A DNA stretch of 64,000 nt from Halictus rubicundus (taxonomy: Eukaryota > Arthropoda > Insecta > Hymenoptera > Halictidae). The position numbers and the translations under genes were made by a program. Under the pieces are notes generated by a model that saw nothing but the letters and a program-made list of their open reading frames with translations, did no database searches and was not told the DNA's origin. Positions 13,109 through 23,900 of the stretch are shown here, piece after piece. Each line of letters begins with the position of its first letter. Position 1 is the stretch's first letter. Location: the NCBI RefSeq assembly GCF_050948215.1, contig NW_027488990.1, positions 97,771 to 161,770 on the forward strand. Reading direction: 5' to 3'.

Positions 13109-16100
13109 CTATTCTATAATGCCTAACATATTCCTGAATTTAACAAATTTAGTTCTACCTAGAGACTTTGTGAGTAAATCCGCTACATTTTCCTCTGAAT
13201 CTATTTTTATAATATCGATGGTTTTATTTATATAATTTTCGTTTATAAAATGGAAGTGTACTTCTATGTGTTTGGACTTCTTTGTTAGATTTCCGTTTTT
13301 CGCAATTACTATCGCACTAGAATTGTCTTCATATATTTTAATGGGAGTCACTAAATCTATCTTAAATGTTTTTAAGATTCCCTTTATAGTTTTTACTTCT
13401 GTTACGGCCTCAGATAACGCTATGTATTCTGCGAAGGTTGATGATTTTGCGACAGAATTTTGTTTATGTGATTTCCAAAATATCACATTTCCATACATAC
13501 GTATAATTAATCCGGATGTAGATTTTCGATCTACACTGTCTCCTGCCCAATCCGCATCAACATAACACTCTACAACCTCAGCATTACAATCTTGTTTATA
13601 AACTAATTTCAAATCCTTTGTTTTGTATAAATACTTCAACACTCTCAACGCATACTTAAAATGTGTCTGATCAAAACAATTTTGAAATCTGGATAAATAA
13701 CTAACACTAAACGCTATATCCGGTCTCGTGCCGGAGCCAATATACAACAGAGCACCTATGAGATTACGATACATTATATTAGTATTTATTTCTTTCGCTG
13801 GCTCTAACTTTAGATTAGTTTCCATTGGCGTGTTGTATAACTTAGCATTTTCAACTCCGTACTTCTTTGCTAACGATTTTATATAATTCTCTTGACTTAG
13901 AGTCATTGTATTTTTATCTAAATAATTGTAATTGATATCTAGTCCTATGTAGTTCTTGACCTTGCCCAGATCCTTTATTCTAAAGTTACTCGCTAATTTA
14001 GTTTTAATATTGCAAATCGTTTTTCTATCTTTGGCACAAATGAGTAAATCGTCGACATACAATAAGACATAAGCCTGTGAATCATTATTCGCTTTGGTAT
14101 AAATACAATAATCATATTCATTTCTCTTGAAACCTAACCCTCTAATATAATCATCGAAGCATTCGTACCAGGCTCGTGGGCTTCCTTTTAGGCCATACAA
14201 AGCTTTATGTAACCTATATACCTTCTCGCTATTCTTCTGAAATCCTAACGGTTGCTTAACATATACTTCCGAGGTAATCTTACCATTTAAAAACGCAGCT
14301 TCAACATCCATTTGTTCTATTATCAAACGGTTGTAGCAGCAGTATGACAACAGTAGTTTTAGTGTCTGCATCCTAGTTACAGGCGAATAGATGTTCTCCA
14401 GTTCTCCCTCCTGTTGGAAACCTTTAACAACTAGTCTTGCCTTGTAAAGTCCTCCTGATTTCCTTGTGTATATCCATTTAACGTCCAATGCCTTTTTGTC
14501 AGGTGCATATACCAATTCCCATGTTCCATTCTTTTCTATATTTTCCATCTCCTTTTTCATTGCACTTTTCCAATATTCTGCTTCATTACAATTTATCGCT
14601 TCCTGAAACATACTAGGTACACTTAAATCAGTATAATTTGCATAAATGTATGGGTCCCCAAATCTCTCAGGGGGTTTGCGGCTTCTCTGTGACTTCCTTA
14701 ATATTGTCTCTTCATTCTTGAGTTTAGGTTTCACTATTTCTAGTGTTTCGTCTTCCTGTTCCATTTCGCTTGCTCCATCTGAGTTTTCTGCTGGTTCTCC
14801 TTTACCTTCTATTTCTTCCTTTTCTTCTTCTCTTAGGCCTATACATGTTACGTCTTCTTCTACAACATCTACATGTCTGGCTACGACGATTTTATCATCT
14901 ATTAGAACTCTATAACCAACTTCGGTGTATCCCAACAAAATTCCTAGCTTGGCTTTCTTATCCCACTTCGAGGTTCTTTTGGCCTCTGGGACTCGTACAA
15001 AAATCTTACTTCCATACAGCCGTAAGTTTTTAGCTGATGGTTTAGTCTTAAAGACTATTTCGTAAGGCGTTTTCTTTATCGTTGTATTAGCTAGTGTTCG
15101 ATTTTTCAAATATGCCGCGGTTTTGATACATTCAGGCCAAAATTTTCTGCTCACCTTTGCTTCACTCAATAGGCATCTCGCCGTGTCCATAATCGAGCGA
15201 TTAAATCTTTCAGCCGTTCCGTTTAGCTCATGTACATACGGCGGACAAGGATTAATACATATTCCCTTTTCTCTAGCAAAATGAATAATCCGTGAATTCA
15301 TGTACTCCTTGCCATTGTCACATCTTAGATACTTTATCCTTTTTCCGCTCAGGTTTTCCATCTGATTTACATACTCCACAAAGCAATCATATACCTGATC
15401 CTTAGACTTGATGCAGTATACTTTTCCTAATTTACTGAAATCATCAATAAAAGACAGAAAATATTTTTCTCCACAGTTTCCAGTTGTAGTGTGAGGACCA
15501 TTCAGATCAGTATGTATTATTTCCAAAATGTCCTTGGCTCTGCTCCTATTATTATGAAATGGTAAGTTACACATTTTATTCTCTATGCATACAGCGCATT
15601 TTAGATACTCTGATCCCAATTCCGTAGGCAGTCCACTCAATAACTCGTTTTTGCTCAGTACATTTAAATAATTGAAGTTTATATGTCCAAGAATTCTATG
15701 CCACTTCTCCTTCTGTGGGAGCATTTCCTTCTTACTATCACTCATTACGTTAGTGTAAGCTTTCCTACTATGATTGACTGTCTTACATCTCATTTTATAC
15801 AGATTTCCCTCCTTAAAGGCTATTGCTATTAATTTATTTTTTTGATTATATATCCTGGAGGTATTCTCTTTTGATACAATTCTATTCCTCTCTGTAATCT
15901 TTGAATAACTTAACAAATTTACGTGCATATCTCTGACAAAAAATACATTTGGAATTTTTACCTGCGACATCTCATCTTTTACTTTGAACAGGGCTGTTAT
16001 TCGTCCAACCTTGGTTGCCTGTAGCACTCGTCCATCTCCTATTTTAACATTTATTGGAGATTTTAGCGTGATAACCTCATCATACCATTTGTCTTCATTT

Positions 16101-17077
16101 ATAATATGATCCGTGCATCCACTATCCAATAACCAGACCATTTCCTTTGCTTTAGTCGCCTCTTCTTCCCTGATCTCTGACGTATTTACTTGTACTATGA
16201 AACTACTTCCTTCTTGTATCGACCCTTCATTTTGCGATCCATTCCTGTAATTGTTATACGCTCTACGCTGAAATCCTCTGGATCTGTATGAACGTCCACG
16301 GTTTTGCTGTGGTCGTCCTCTGCCACGCTCGTATTGTCCAGACTTCCAATGTGTCTGTTGATTTCCCATATACGTTTGACGACAATTTTTTTGTACGTGA
16401 CCTACTCTACCACACCCGAAGCATTTTATGTTATATCTATTTCCTCCTGCACTTGATTGTATTGCAGAGAATGCATTTGTCTTATCTCCTTGTATACTCT
16501 CCTCTCCTTTATTTACCACTTCTTTGAATTTCATCTTCAATTTCCCTTTCAGGTATTCTACATTCCTTTCGTTTTCAGGTAGCACATCTATGAGATCACC
16601 AATATAATTATATGACTGTGGCAGTGCCTTAATCATATAGTTTAACTTTTCTTGTTCAGTTATATTTGCACCAGCTGACTTTAATTCGTTTATAGCTTTT
16701 TCGAACTCATCGAAGAAAGTGGTTATATCCTGGTAATCGTTTAGTTTTATATTTTCCACATTATTTCGGCATACAATTTGCAGAGCAGTAGATTCTTTTA
16801 AGTACATTTCGTCAAATTTTTGTACTATTTCGAAAGCAGTGTCTAGGTTGCTTATGTATTCTAATTGTTTGTTCGTTATCGCACTATATATGTAGTTTAT
16901 TGCTTTGATGTCCATGTCGTTCCACGCGCTCAGTTCATCATTTGTAGTTCTTTTTCTTTCTACTACTGAATTGCATTTTTTATACTTCAGAAAGGTCATT
17001 ATTCGTTTTTTCCAATTTTTATAGTCCGCTCCATCGAAAATGGGTATAATTATATCATCGCATTTCATGTGTGCCAT
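13109..17077 (-). CDS. gag-pol: copia-type Gag-Pol polyprotein (1,322 aa)
   Basis: Encodes the capsid, protease, integrase, reverse transcriptase and RNase H needed for retrotransposition in virus-like particles. An open frame extends eight codons further to a GTG at 17101; I chose the ATG at 17077 (MAHMKCDD) as the eukaryotic start. Domains numbered from that ATG: Gag about 1-200; CCHC zinc knuckle C219, C222, H227, C232; Arg/Gly-rich stretch about 250-280; aspartic protease LLDSG with D318; integrase HHCC finger H460, H465, C494, C497; integrase catalytic D524, D587, E623 (35 residues between the last two); acidic linker about 745-780; reverse transcriptase D924 and YVDD 1007-1010; RNase H D1174, E1217, D1251, D1300. 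All are intact. Gag and Pol share one frame, as in copia, so no frameshift is needed. The usually conserved Glu two residues before E1217 is Phe1215. The stop is TAG at 13109-13111, 47 bp before the 3' LTR. Confidence 0.96.
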   Translation of the reverse strand: MAHMKCDDIIIPIFDGADYKNWKKRIMTFLKYKKCNSVVERKRTTNDELSAWNDMDIKAINYIYSAITNKQLEYISNLDTAFEIVQKFDEMYLKESTALQIVCRNNVENIKLNDYQDITTFFDEFEKAINELKSAGANITEQEKLNYMIKALPQSYNYIGDLIDVLPENERNVEYLKGKLKMKFKEVVNKGEESIQGDKTNAFSAIQSSAGGNRYNIKCFGCGRVGHVQKNCRQTYMGNQQTHWKSGQYERGRGRPQQNRGRSYRSRGFQRRAYNNYRNGSQNEGSIQEGSSFIVQVNTSEIREEEATKAKEMVWLLDSGCTDHIINEDKWYDEVITLKSPINVKIGDGRVLQATKVGRITALFKVKDEMSQVKIPNVFFVRDMHVNLLSYSKITERNRIVSKENTSRIYNQKNKLIAIAFKEGNLYKMRCKTVNHSRKAYTNVMSDSKKEMLPQKEKWHRILGHINFNYLNVLSKNELLSGLPTELGSEYLKCAVCIENKMCNLPFHNNRSRAKDILEIIHTDLNGPHTTTGNCGEKYFLSFIDDFSKLGKVYCIKSKDQVYDCFVEYVNQMENLSGKRIKYLRCDNGKEYMNSRIIHFAREKGICINPCPPYVHELNGTAERFNRSIMDTARCLLSEAKVSRKFWPECIKTAAYLKNRTLANTTIKKTPYEIVFKTKPSAKNLRLYGSKIFVRVPEAKRTSKWDKKAKLGILLGYTEVGYRVLIDDKIVVARHVDVVEEDVTCIGLREEEKEEIEGKGEPAENSDGASEMEQEDETLEIVKPKLKNEETILRKSQRSRKPPERFGDPYIYANYTDLSVPSMFQEAINCNEAEYWKSAMKKEMENIEKNGTWELVYAPDKKALDVKWIYTRKSGGLYKARLVVKGFQQEGELENIYSPVTRMQTLKLLLSYCCYNRLIIEQMDVEAAFLNGKITSEVYVKQPLGFQKNSEKVYRLHKALYGLKGSPRAWYECFDDYIRGLGFKRNEYDYCIYTKANNDSQAYVLLYVDDLLICAKDRKTICNIKTKLASNFRIKDLGKVKNYIGLDINYNYLDKNTMTLSQENYIKSLAKKYGVENAKLYNTPMETNLKLEPAKEINTNIMYRNLIGALLYIGSGTRPDIAFSVSYLSRFQNCFDQTHFKYALRVLKYLYKTKDLKLVYKQDCNAEVVECYVDADWAGDSVDRKSTSGLIIRMYGNVIFWKSHKQNSVAKSSTFAEYIALSEAVTEVKTIKGILKTFKIDLVTPIKIYEDNSSAIVIAKNGNLTKKSKHIEVHFHFINENYINKTIDIIKIDSEENVADLLTKSLGRTKFVKFRNMLGIIE

Positions 17078-17222
17078 CTCGAATTTTCTCGAATCTATCA
17101 CCGTTATATAACCTTATATATGTTCTCGAGATTTCTAGAACTTTCCACTGTTCTAACCTAAAAACCGTCTCTTTAATCTTTGAGGTATTTCTTTCCTCTC
17201 GCGGAATTTTAGTACACAAATT
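17078..17222 (-). other. retrotransposon 5' leader
   Basis: About 145 bp between the primer-binding site and the gag-pol ATG. It is AT-rich, with a TATATAACCTTATATATG-like stretch near 17104-17121 on the + strand. No second coding frame is visible. A packaging or dimerisation signal would be expected here from the biology of the family, but I cannot identify one. Confidence 0.6.
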
Positions 17223-17243
17223 ATAACCCAGGCTCTGCTACCA
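17223..17243 (-). other. primer-binding site, initiator tRNA-Met, composite
   Basis: Directly against the 5' LTR, the minus strand reads TGGTAGCAGAGC (17232-17243). This is complementary to the last 12 nt, including CCA, of invertebrate-type initiator tRNA-Met, and primes first-strand cDNA. The next nine bases, CTGGGTTAT (17223-17231), are complementary to ATAACCCAG in the anticodon loop and stem of the same tRNA. The + strand therefore looks like the 3' half of that tRNA with the variable loop and T arm removed. The tRNA sequence is recalled, not searched. The 12-nt site is secure; the role of the second part is inference. Confidence 0.85.
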
Positions 17244-17474
17244 TGTTACAGTAAATGAACAATTGCCTTTTTGGCACACAAACAATATATTTATATAAAG
17301 TACTATAATAGTATACAGTGTGAAAATAAACACGTGCGTACAGCAGACTCTCATACTCGGAACCAACTACCAACTCTTCGTCTTTCTCTCTCACTCTCTG
17401 ATGAAGCTCATCCACGCACTCTAGCGGTCAACACGCGCACTCTTGCATTATACATGCCTACACTCCATCCAACA
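17244..17474 (-). repeat. 5' LTR (231 bp)
   Basis: Identical on inspection to 12831-13061, with TGTT/AACA ends. It carries the element's promoter and supplies the transcript start. The primer-binding site follows with no spacer, and satellite DNA starts right after its outer end at 17475. Confidence 0.97.
17290..17297 (-). promoter_or_regulatory. candidate TATA box in the 5' LTR
   Basis: The minus strand reads TATATAAA inside an AT-rich stretch of the LTR. A start about 30 bp downstream would fall near 17260, leaving very little R and U5 before the LTR end at 17244. The upstream LTR also has a TATAAT. No canonical AATAAA poly(A) signal was seen on the sense strand. The motif is common in AT-rich DNA, so this is only a suggestion. 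Confidence 0.35.
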
Positions 17475-17479
17475 CTATC
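17475..17479. repeat. target-site duplication, right copy (CTATC)
   Basis: Matches 12826-12830. Deleting these five bases together with the element rejoins the satellite into an unbroken 17-mer in phase with the paralogous empty site. Confidence 0.9.
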
Positions 17480-17955
17480 CTATCCTCTATCCTATCCTAT
17501 CCTCAATCCTATTCTATCCTCTATCCTATCCTATCCTCTATCGCATCCTATTCTCTATCCAAACCTATCCTATCCTCTATCGTATCCTATTCTCTATCCT
17601 ATCCAATCCTATATCGTATCCTCTATCCTATCCTATCCTCTATCCTATCCTATCCTGTATCCTATCCTATTCTCTATCGTATCCTATTCTCTAACCTATC
17701 CAATCCTATATCGTATCCTCTATCCTATCCTATCCTCTATCCTATCCTATCCTGTATCCTATCCTATCCTATCCTCTATCCTATCCTATCCACTATCCTA
17801 TCCTATACTCTATCCTATCCTATCCTCAATCATATCCTATCCTCTATCCTATCCTATCCTGTATCCTATCCTATCCTATCCTCTATCCTATCCTATCCTG
17901 TATCCTATCCTGTCATCTATCCTATCCTATCCTCTATCCTATCCTATCCTCTATC
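17480..17955. repeat. superunit copy 1, part right of the retrotransposon
   Basis: Collinear with 54624-55099 over the same length of about 475 bp. I noticed one clear difference: CTAACC near 17693 against CTATCC in the paralogue. Beyond this point the sequence continues ...CCTATCCACTATCC, whereas at about 55111 the paralogue switches abruptly to the start of the next superunit. Confidence 0.8.
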
Positions 17956-20900
17956 TTATCCTATTCTCTATCCTATCCACTATCCTATCGTATCCTCTAT
18001 CCTATCCAATCCTCCATCCTATCCTATCCTCTATCCTATCCTATCCTCTATCCTATCCTATCCTCTATCCTATCCTATCCTCTATCCTATTATATCCTCT
18101 ATCCTATCCTATCCTCTATCCTATCCTATCCTCTATCCTATCCTATCCTCTATCCTATTATATCCTCTATCCTATCCTATCCTCTATCCTATCCTATCCT
18201 CTATCCTATCCTATCCTGTATCCTATCCTGTATCCTATCCTATCATCTATCGTATCCTATCCTCTATCCTGTATCCTATCCTGTATCCTATCCTATCATC
18301 TATCGTATCCTATCCTCTATCCTATCCTATCCTCTATCCTATCCTATCCTCTATCCTATCCTATTCTCTATCCTATCCTATCCTATCCTCTATCGTCTCC
18401 TATCCAATCCCCTATCCTATCCTCTATCCTATCCTATCCTATCCTGTATCCTATCCTATCCTCAATCCTATCCAATCCTCTATCCTATCCTATCCACTAT
18501 CCTATCCTAGCCTCAATCCTATCCTATCCTCTATCCTATCCTATCCTTTATCCTATCCTGTCCTCTGTCGTCTCCTATCTTCTATACAATCCAATCCCCT
18601 ATCCTATCCTCTATCCTATCGTATCCTCTATCCTATCCAATCCTCTATCCTATCCGATCCTCTATCCTATCCACTATCCTATCGTATCCTCTATCCTATC
18701 CAATCCTCTATCCTATCCGATCCTCTATCCTATCCTATCCTCTATCCTATCCTATCCTCTATCCTATCCTATCCTCTATCCTATCCTATCCTCTATCCTA
18801 TCCTATCCTCTATCCTATCCTATCCTCTATCCTATCCTATCCTCTATCCCATCCTATTCTCTATCCAATCCTATCCTATCCTCTATCGTATCCTATTCTT
18901 TATCCTATCCAATCCTATATCGTATAATCTATCCTCTCCTATCCTCTATCCTATCCTATCCTGTATCCTATCCTATCTTCTATCCTATCCTATCCTCTAT
19001 CCTATCCTATCCTCTATCCTATCCAATCCTCTATCCTATCCTCTATCCTAACCTCTATTATATCCTCTATCGTATCCCATCCTCTATCCTATCCTATCCT
19101 CTATCCTATCCTATCCTCTTTCCTTTAATATCATCTATCCTATCCTATTCTCTATCCTATCCAATCCCCTATGCTATCCAATCCCCTATCCTATCCTCTA
19201 TCCTATCCTTCCCTCAATCCTATCCTATTCTGTATCCTATCCTCTATCCTGTCCAATCCCCTATCCTTTCCTATATTCGATCCTCTCTTCTATAATATCG
19301 TATCCTCTATCCTATCCAATCCTCCATCCTATCCTATCCTCTATCCTATCCTATCCTCTATCCTATCCTATCCTCTATCCTATTATATCCACTATCCTAT
19401 CCTTTCCTCTATTCGATCCTCTCCTCTATAATATCGTATCCTCTATCATATCCTATACTCTTCCTATAATATCATCTATCCTATCCTATTCCCTATCCTA
19501 TCCTATCCTATCCTCTATCGTCTCCTATCCAATCCCCTATCCTATCCTCTATCCTATCCTATCCTATCCTCTATCCTATCCTATCCTCAATCCTATCCAA
19601 TCCTCTATCCTATCCTATCCACTATCCTATCCTAGCCTCAATCCTATCCTATCCTCTATCCTATCCTATCCTCTATCCTATCCTATCCTCTATCCTATAC
19701 TATCCTCTATCCTATCCTATCCTCTATCCTCTATCCTATCCTATCCTCTATCCTATCCTATCCTCTATCCCATCATATTCTCTATCCAATCCTATCCTAT
19801 CCTCTATCGTATCCTATTCTTTATCCTATCCAATCCTATATCGTATAATCTATCCTCTCCTATCCTCTATCCTATCCTATCCTGTATCCTATCCTATCCT
19901 CTATCCTATCCTATCCTCTATCCTATCCTATCCTCTATCCTATCCTATCCTCTATTCTATCCTATCCTCTATCCTATCCTATCCTCTATCCTATCCTATC
20001 CTCTATCCTATCCTCTATCCTATTATATCCTCTATCCTATCCTTTCCTCTATTCGATCCTCTCCTCTATAATATCGTATCCTCTATCATATCCTATACTC
20101 TTTCTATAATATCATCTATCCTATCCTATTCTCTATCCTATCCTAGCCTATCCTCTATCGTCTCCTATCCAATCCCCTATCCTATCCTCTATCCTATCCT
20201 ATCCTATCCTCTATCCTATCCTATCCTCAATCCTATCCAATCCTCTATCCTATCCTATCCACTATCCTATCCTAGCCTCAATCCTATCCTATCCTATATC
20301 CTATTATATCCTTTATCCTATCCTGTCCTCTGGCGTCTCCTATCTTCTATAGAATCCAATCCCCTATCCTATCCTCTACCCTATCCTATCCTCTATCCTA
20401 TCCAATCCTCTATCCTATCCGATCCTCTATCCTATGCACTATCCTATCGTATCCTCTATCCTATCCAATCCTCTATCCTATCCGAACCTCTATCCTATCC
20501 TATCCTCTATCCTATCCTATCCTCTATCGTATCCTATCGTCTATCGTATCCTATCCTCTATTCTATCCTATCCTCTATCCTATCCTATCCTCTATCCCAT
20601 CCTATTCTCTATCCAATCCTATCCTATCCTCTATCGTATCCTATTCTTTATCCTATCCAATCCTATATCGTATAATCTATCCTCTCCTATCCTCTATCCT
20701 ATCCTATCCTGTATCCTATCCTATCCTCTATCCTATCCTATCCTCTATCCTATCCTATCCTCTATCCTATCCTATCCTCTATCCTATCCTATCCTCTATC
20801 CTATCATATCCTCTATCCTATCCTATCCTCTATCCTATCCTATCCTCTATCCTATCCTATCCTCTTTCCTTTAATATCATCTACCCTATCCTATTCTCTA

Positions 20901-23900
20901 TCCTATCCAATCCCCTATGCTATCCAATCCCCTATCCTATCCTCTATCCTATCCTTCCCTCTATCCTATCCTATTCTGTATCCTATCCTCTATCCTATCC
21001 AATCCCCTATCCTTTCCTATATTCGATCCTCTCTTCTATAATATCGTATCCTCTATCCTATCCTGTCCTCTATCCTATAATATCATCCATCCTATCCTAT
21101 TGTCTATCCTAACCTATCCTATCCTCTATCGTATCCTATCCTGTATCCTATCCAATCCTATATCCTATATCCTCTATCCTCTATCCTATCCTATCCTCTA
21201 TCCTATCCTATCTTCTATCCTATCCTATCCTCTATCCTATCCTATCCTCTATCCTATCCAATCCTCTATCCTATCCTCTATCCTAACCTCTATTATATCC
21301 TCTATCCTATCCCATCCTCTATCCTATCCTATCCTCTATCCTATCCTATCCTCAATCCTATCCAATCCTCTATCCTATCCTATCCACTATCCTATCCTAG
21401 CCTCAATCCTATCCTATCCTCTATCCTATCCTATCCTCTATCCTATCCTGTCCTCTGTCGTCTTCTATCTTCTATACAATCCAATCCCCTATCCTATCCT
21501 CTATCCTATCCTATTCACTATCCTATCGTATCCTCTATCCTATCCTATCCTCTATCCTATCCTATCCTCTATCCTATCCTATCCTCTATCGCATCCTATT
21601 CTCTATCCAAACCTATCCTATCCTCTATCGTATCCTATTCTCTATCCTATCCAATCCTATATCGTATCCTCTATCCTATCCTATCCTCAATCCTATCCAA
21701 TCCTCTATCCTATCCTATCCACTATCCTATCCTAGCCTCAATCCTATCCTATCCTCTATCCTATCCTATCCTCTATCCTATCCTGTCCTCTGTCGTCTTC
21801 TATCTTCTATACAATCCAATCCCCTATCCTATCCTCTATCCTATCCTATTCACTATCCTATCGTATCCTCTATCCTATCCTATCCTCTATCCTATCCTAT
21901 CCTCTATCCTATCCTATCCTCTATCGCATCCTATTCTCTATCCAAACCTATCCTATCCTCTATCGTATCCTATTCTCTATCCTATCCAATCCTATATCGT
22001 ATCCTATTCTCTATCCTATCCAATCCTATATCGTATCCTCTATCCTATCCTATCCTCTATCCTATCCTATCCTGTATCCTATCCTATTCTCTATCCTATC
22101 CTATCCTCTATCCTATCCTATCCACTATCCTATCCTATCCTCTATCCTATCCTATCCTCTATCCCATCCTATTCTCTATCCAATCCTATCCTATCCTCTA
22201 TCGTATCCTATTCTTTATCCTATCCAATCCTATGTCGTATAATCTATCCTCTCCTATCCTCTATCCTATCCTATCCTGTATCCTATCCTATCCTCTATCC
22301 TATCCTATCCTGTATCCTATCCTGTCATCTATCCTATCCTATCCTCTATCCTATCCTATCCTCTATCCTATCCTATTCTCTATCCTATCCACTATCCTAT
22401 CGTATCCTCTATCCTATCCAATCCTCCATCCTATCCTATCCTCTATCCTATCCTATCCTCTATCGTATCCTATCCTCTATCCTATCCTATCCTCTATCCT
22501 ATTATATCCTCTATCCTATCCTTTCCTCTATTCGATCCTCTCCTCTATAATATCGTATCCTATTCTCTATCCTATCCTATCCTATCCTCTATCGTCTCCT
22601 ATCCAATCCCCTATCCTATCCTCTATCCTATCCTATCCTATCCTCTATCCTATCCTATCCTCAATCCTATCCAATCCTCTATCCTATCCTATCTACTATC
22701 CTATCCTAGCCTCAATCCTATCCTATCCTCTATCCTATCCTATCCTCTATCCTATCCTATCCTCTATCCTATACTATCCTCTATCCTATCCTATCCTCTA
22801 TCCTCTATCCTATCCTATCCTCTATCCTATCCTATCCTCTATCCCATCCTATTCTCTATCCAATCCTATCCTATCCTCTATCGTATCCTATTCTTTATCC
22901 TATCCAATCCTATATCGTATAATCTATCCTCTCCTATCCTCTATCCTATCCTATCCTGTATCCTATCCTATCCTCTATCCTATCCTATCCTCTATCCTAT
23001 CCTATCCTCTATCCTATCCTATCCTCTATCCTATCCTATCCTCTATTCTATCCTATCCTCTATCCTATCCTATCCTCTATCCTATCCTATCCTCTATCCT
23101 ATCCTATCCTCTATCCTATTATATCCTCTATCCTATCCTTTCCTCTATTCGATCCTCTCCTCTATAATATCGTATCCTCTATCATATCCTATACTCTTCC
23201 TATAATATCATCTATCCTATCCTATTCTCTATCCTATCCTAGCCTATCCTCTATCGTCTCCTATCCAATCCCCTATCTTATCCTCTATCCTATCCTATCC
23301 TATCCTCTATCCTATCCTATCCTCAATCCTATCCAATCCTCCATCCTATCCTATCCACTATCCTATCCTAGCCTCAATCCTATCCTATCCTCTATCCTAT
23401 TATATCCTTTATCCTATCCTGTCCTCTGTCGTCTCCTATCTTCTATAGAATCCAATCCCCTATCCTATCCTCTACCCTATCCTATCCTCTATCCTATCCA
23501 ATCCTCTATCCTATCCGATCCTCTATCCTATCCACTATCCTATCGTATCCTCTATCCTATCCAATCCTCTATCCTATCCGATCCTCTATCCTATCCTATC
23601 CTCTATCCTATCCTCTATCCTATCCTATCCTCTATCCTATCCTATCCTCTATCCTATCCTATCCTCTATCCCATCCTATTCTCTATCCAATCCTATCCTA
23701 TCCTCTATCGTATCCTATTCTTTATCCTATCCAATCCTATATCGTATAATCTATCCTCTCCTATCCTCTATCCTATCCTATCCTGTATCCTATCCTATCC
23801 TCTATCCTATCCTATCCTCTATCCTATCCTATCCTCTATCCTATCCTATCCTCTATCCTATCCTATCCTCTATCCTATCATATCCTCTATCCTATCCTAT

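Larger units (their letters stand above)
12831..17474 (-). mobile_element. complete Ty1/copia-type LTR retrotransposon
   Basis: A 4,644-bp element transcribed on the minus strand. In order of transcription it has the 5' LTR (17244-17474), a primer-binding site (17223-17243), a short leader, one gag-pol frame (13109-17077), a short polypurine candidate (13062-13071) and the 3' LTR (12831-13061). The integrase-before-reverse-transcriptase order identifies the Ty1/copia superfamily. The LTRs read identical base for base, the coding frame has no stop or frameshift, and a 5-bp target duplication flanks it. It is therefore young and may be competent for transposition. LTRs and total length are on the short side for the superfamily. 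No env-like frame is present. Its base composition, which includes G on the + strand, contrasts sharply with the satellite around it. Assignment to a named family would need a database search. Confidence 0.97.

Noticed and set aside
13266..16527. Small + strand frames inside the retrotransposon
   Set aside because: They are antisense shadows of the gag-pol frame, with no recognisable domains.
17078..17101. GTG at 17101 as the gag-pol start, giving 1,330 residues
   Set aside because: A GTG start is unlikely in a eukaryote, and an in-frame ATG lies eight codons downstream at 17077.
17223..17243. A genuine tRNA gene fragment
   Set aside because: It is 21 bp, lies exactly at the LTR edge where a primer-binding site belongs, and has no flanking tRNA sequence.
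17221..17415. A 64-codon minus strand frame across the 5' LTR and primer-binding site
   Set aside because: It overlaps the LTR promoter region and primer site, lacks features of a protein, and matches no expected part of a copia element.
17271..19295. A 674-codon frame that begins in the 5' LTR and continues into the satellite
   Set aside because: It joins antisense LTR sequence to stop-free satellite; it is a chance fusion and not a gene.
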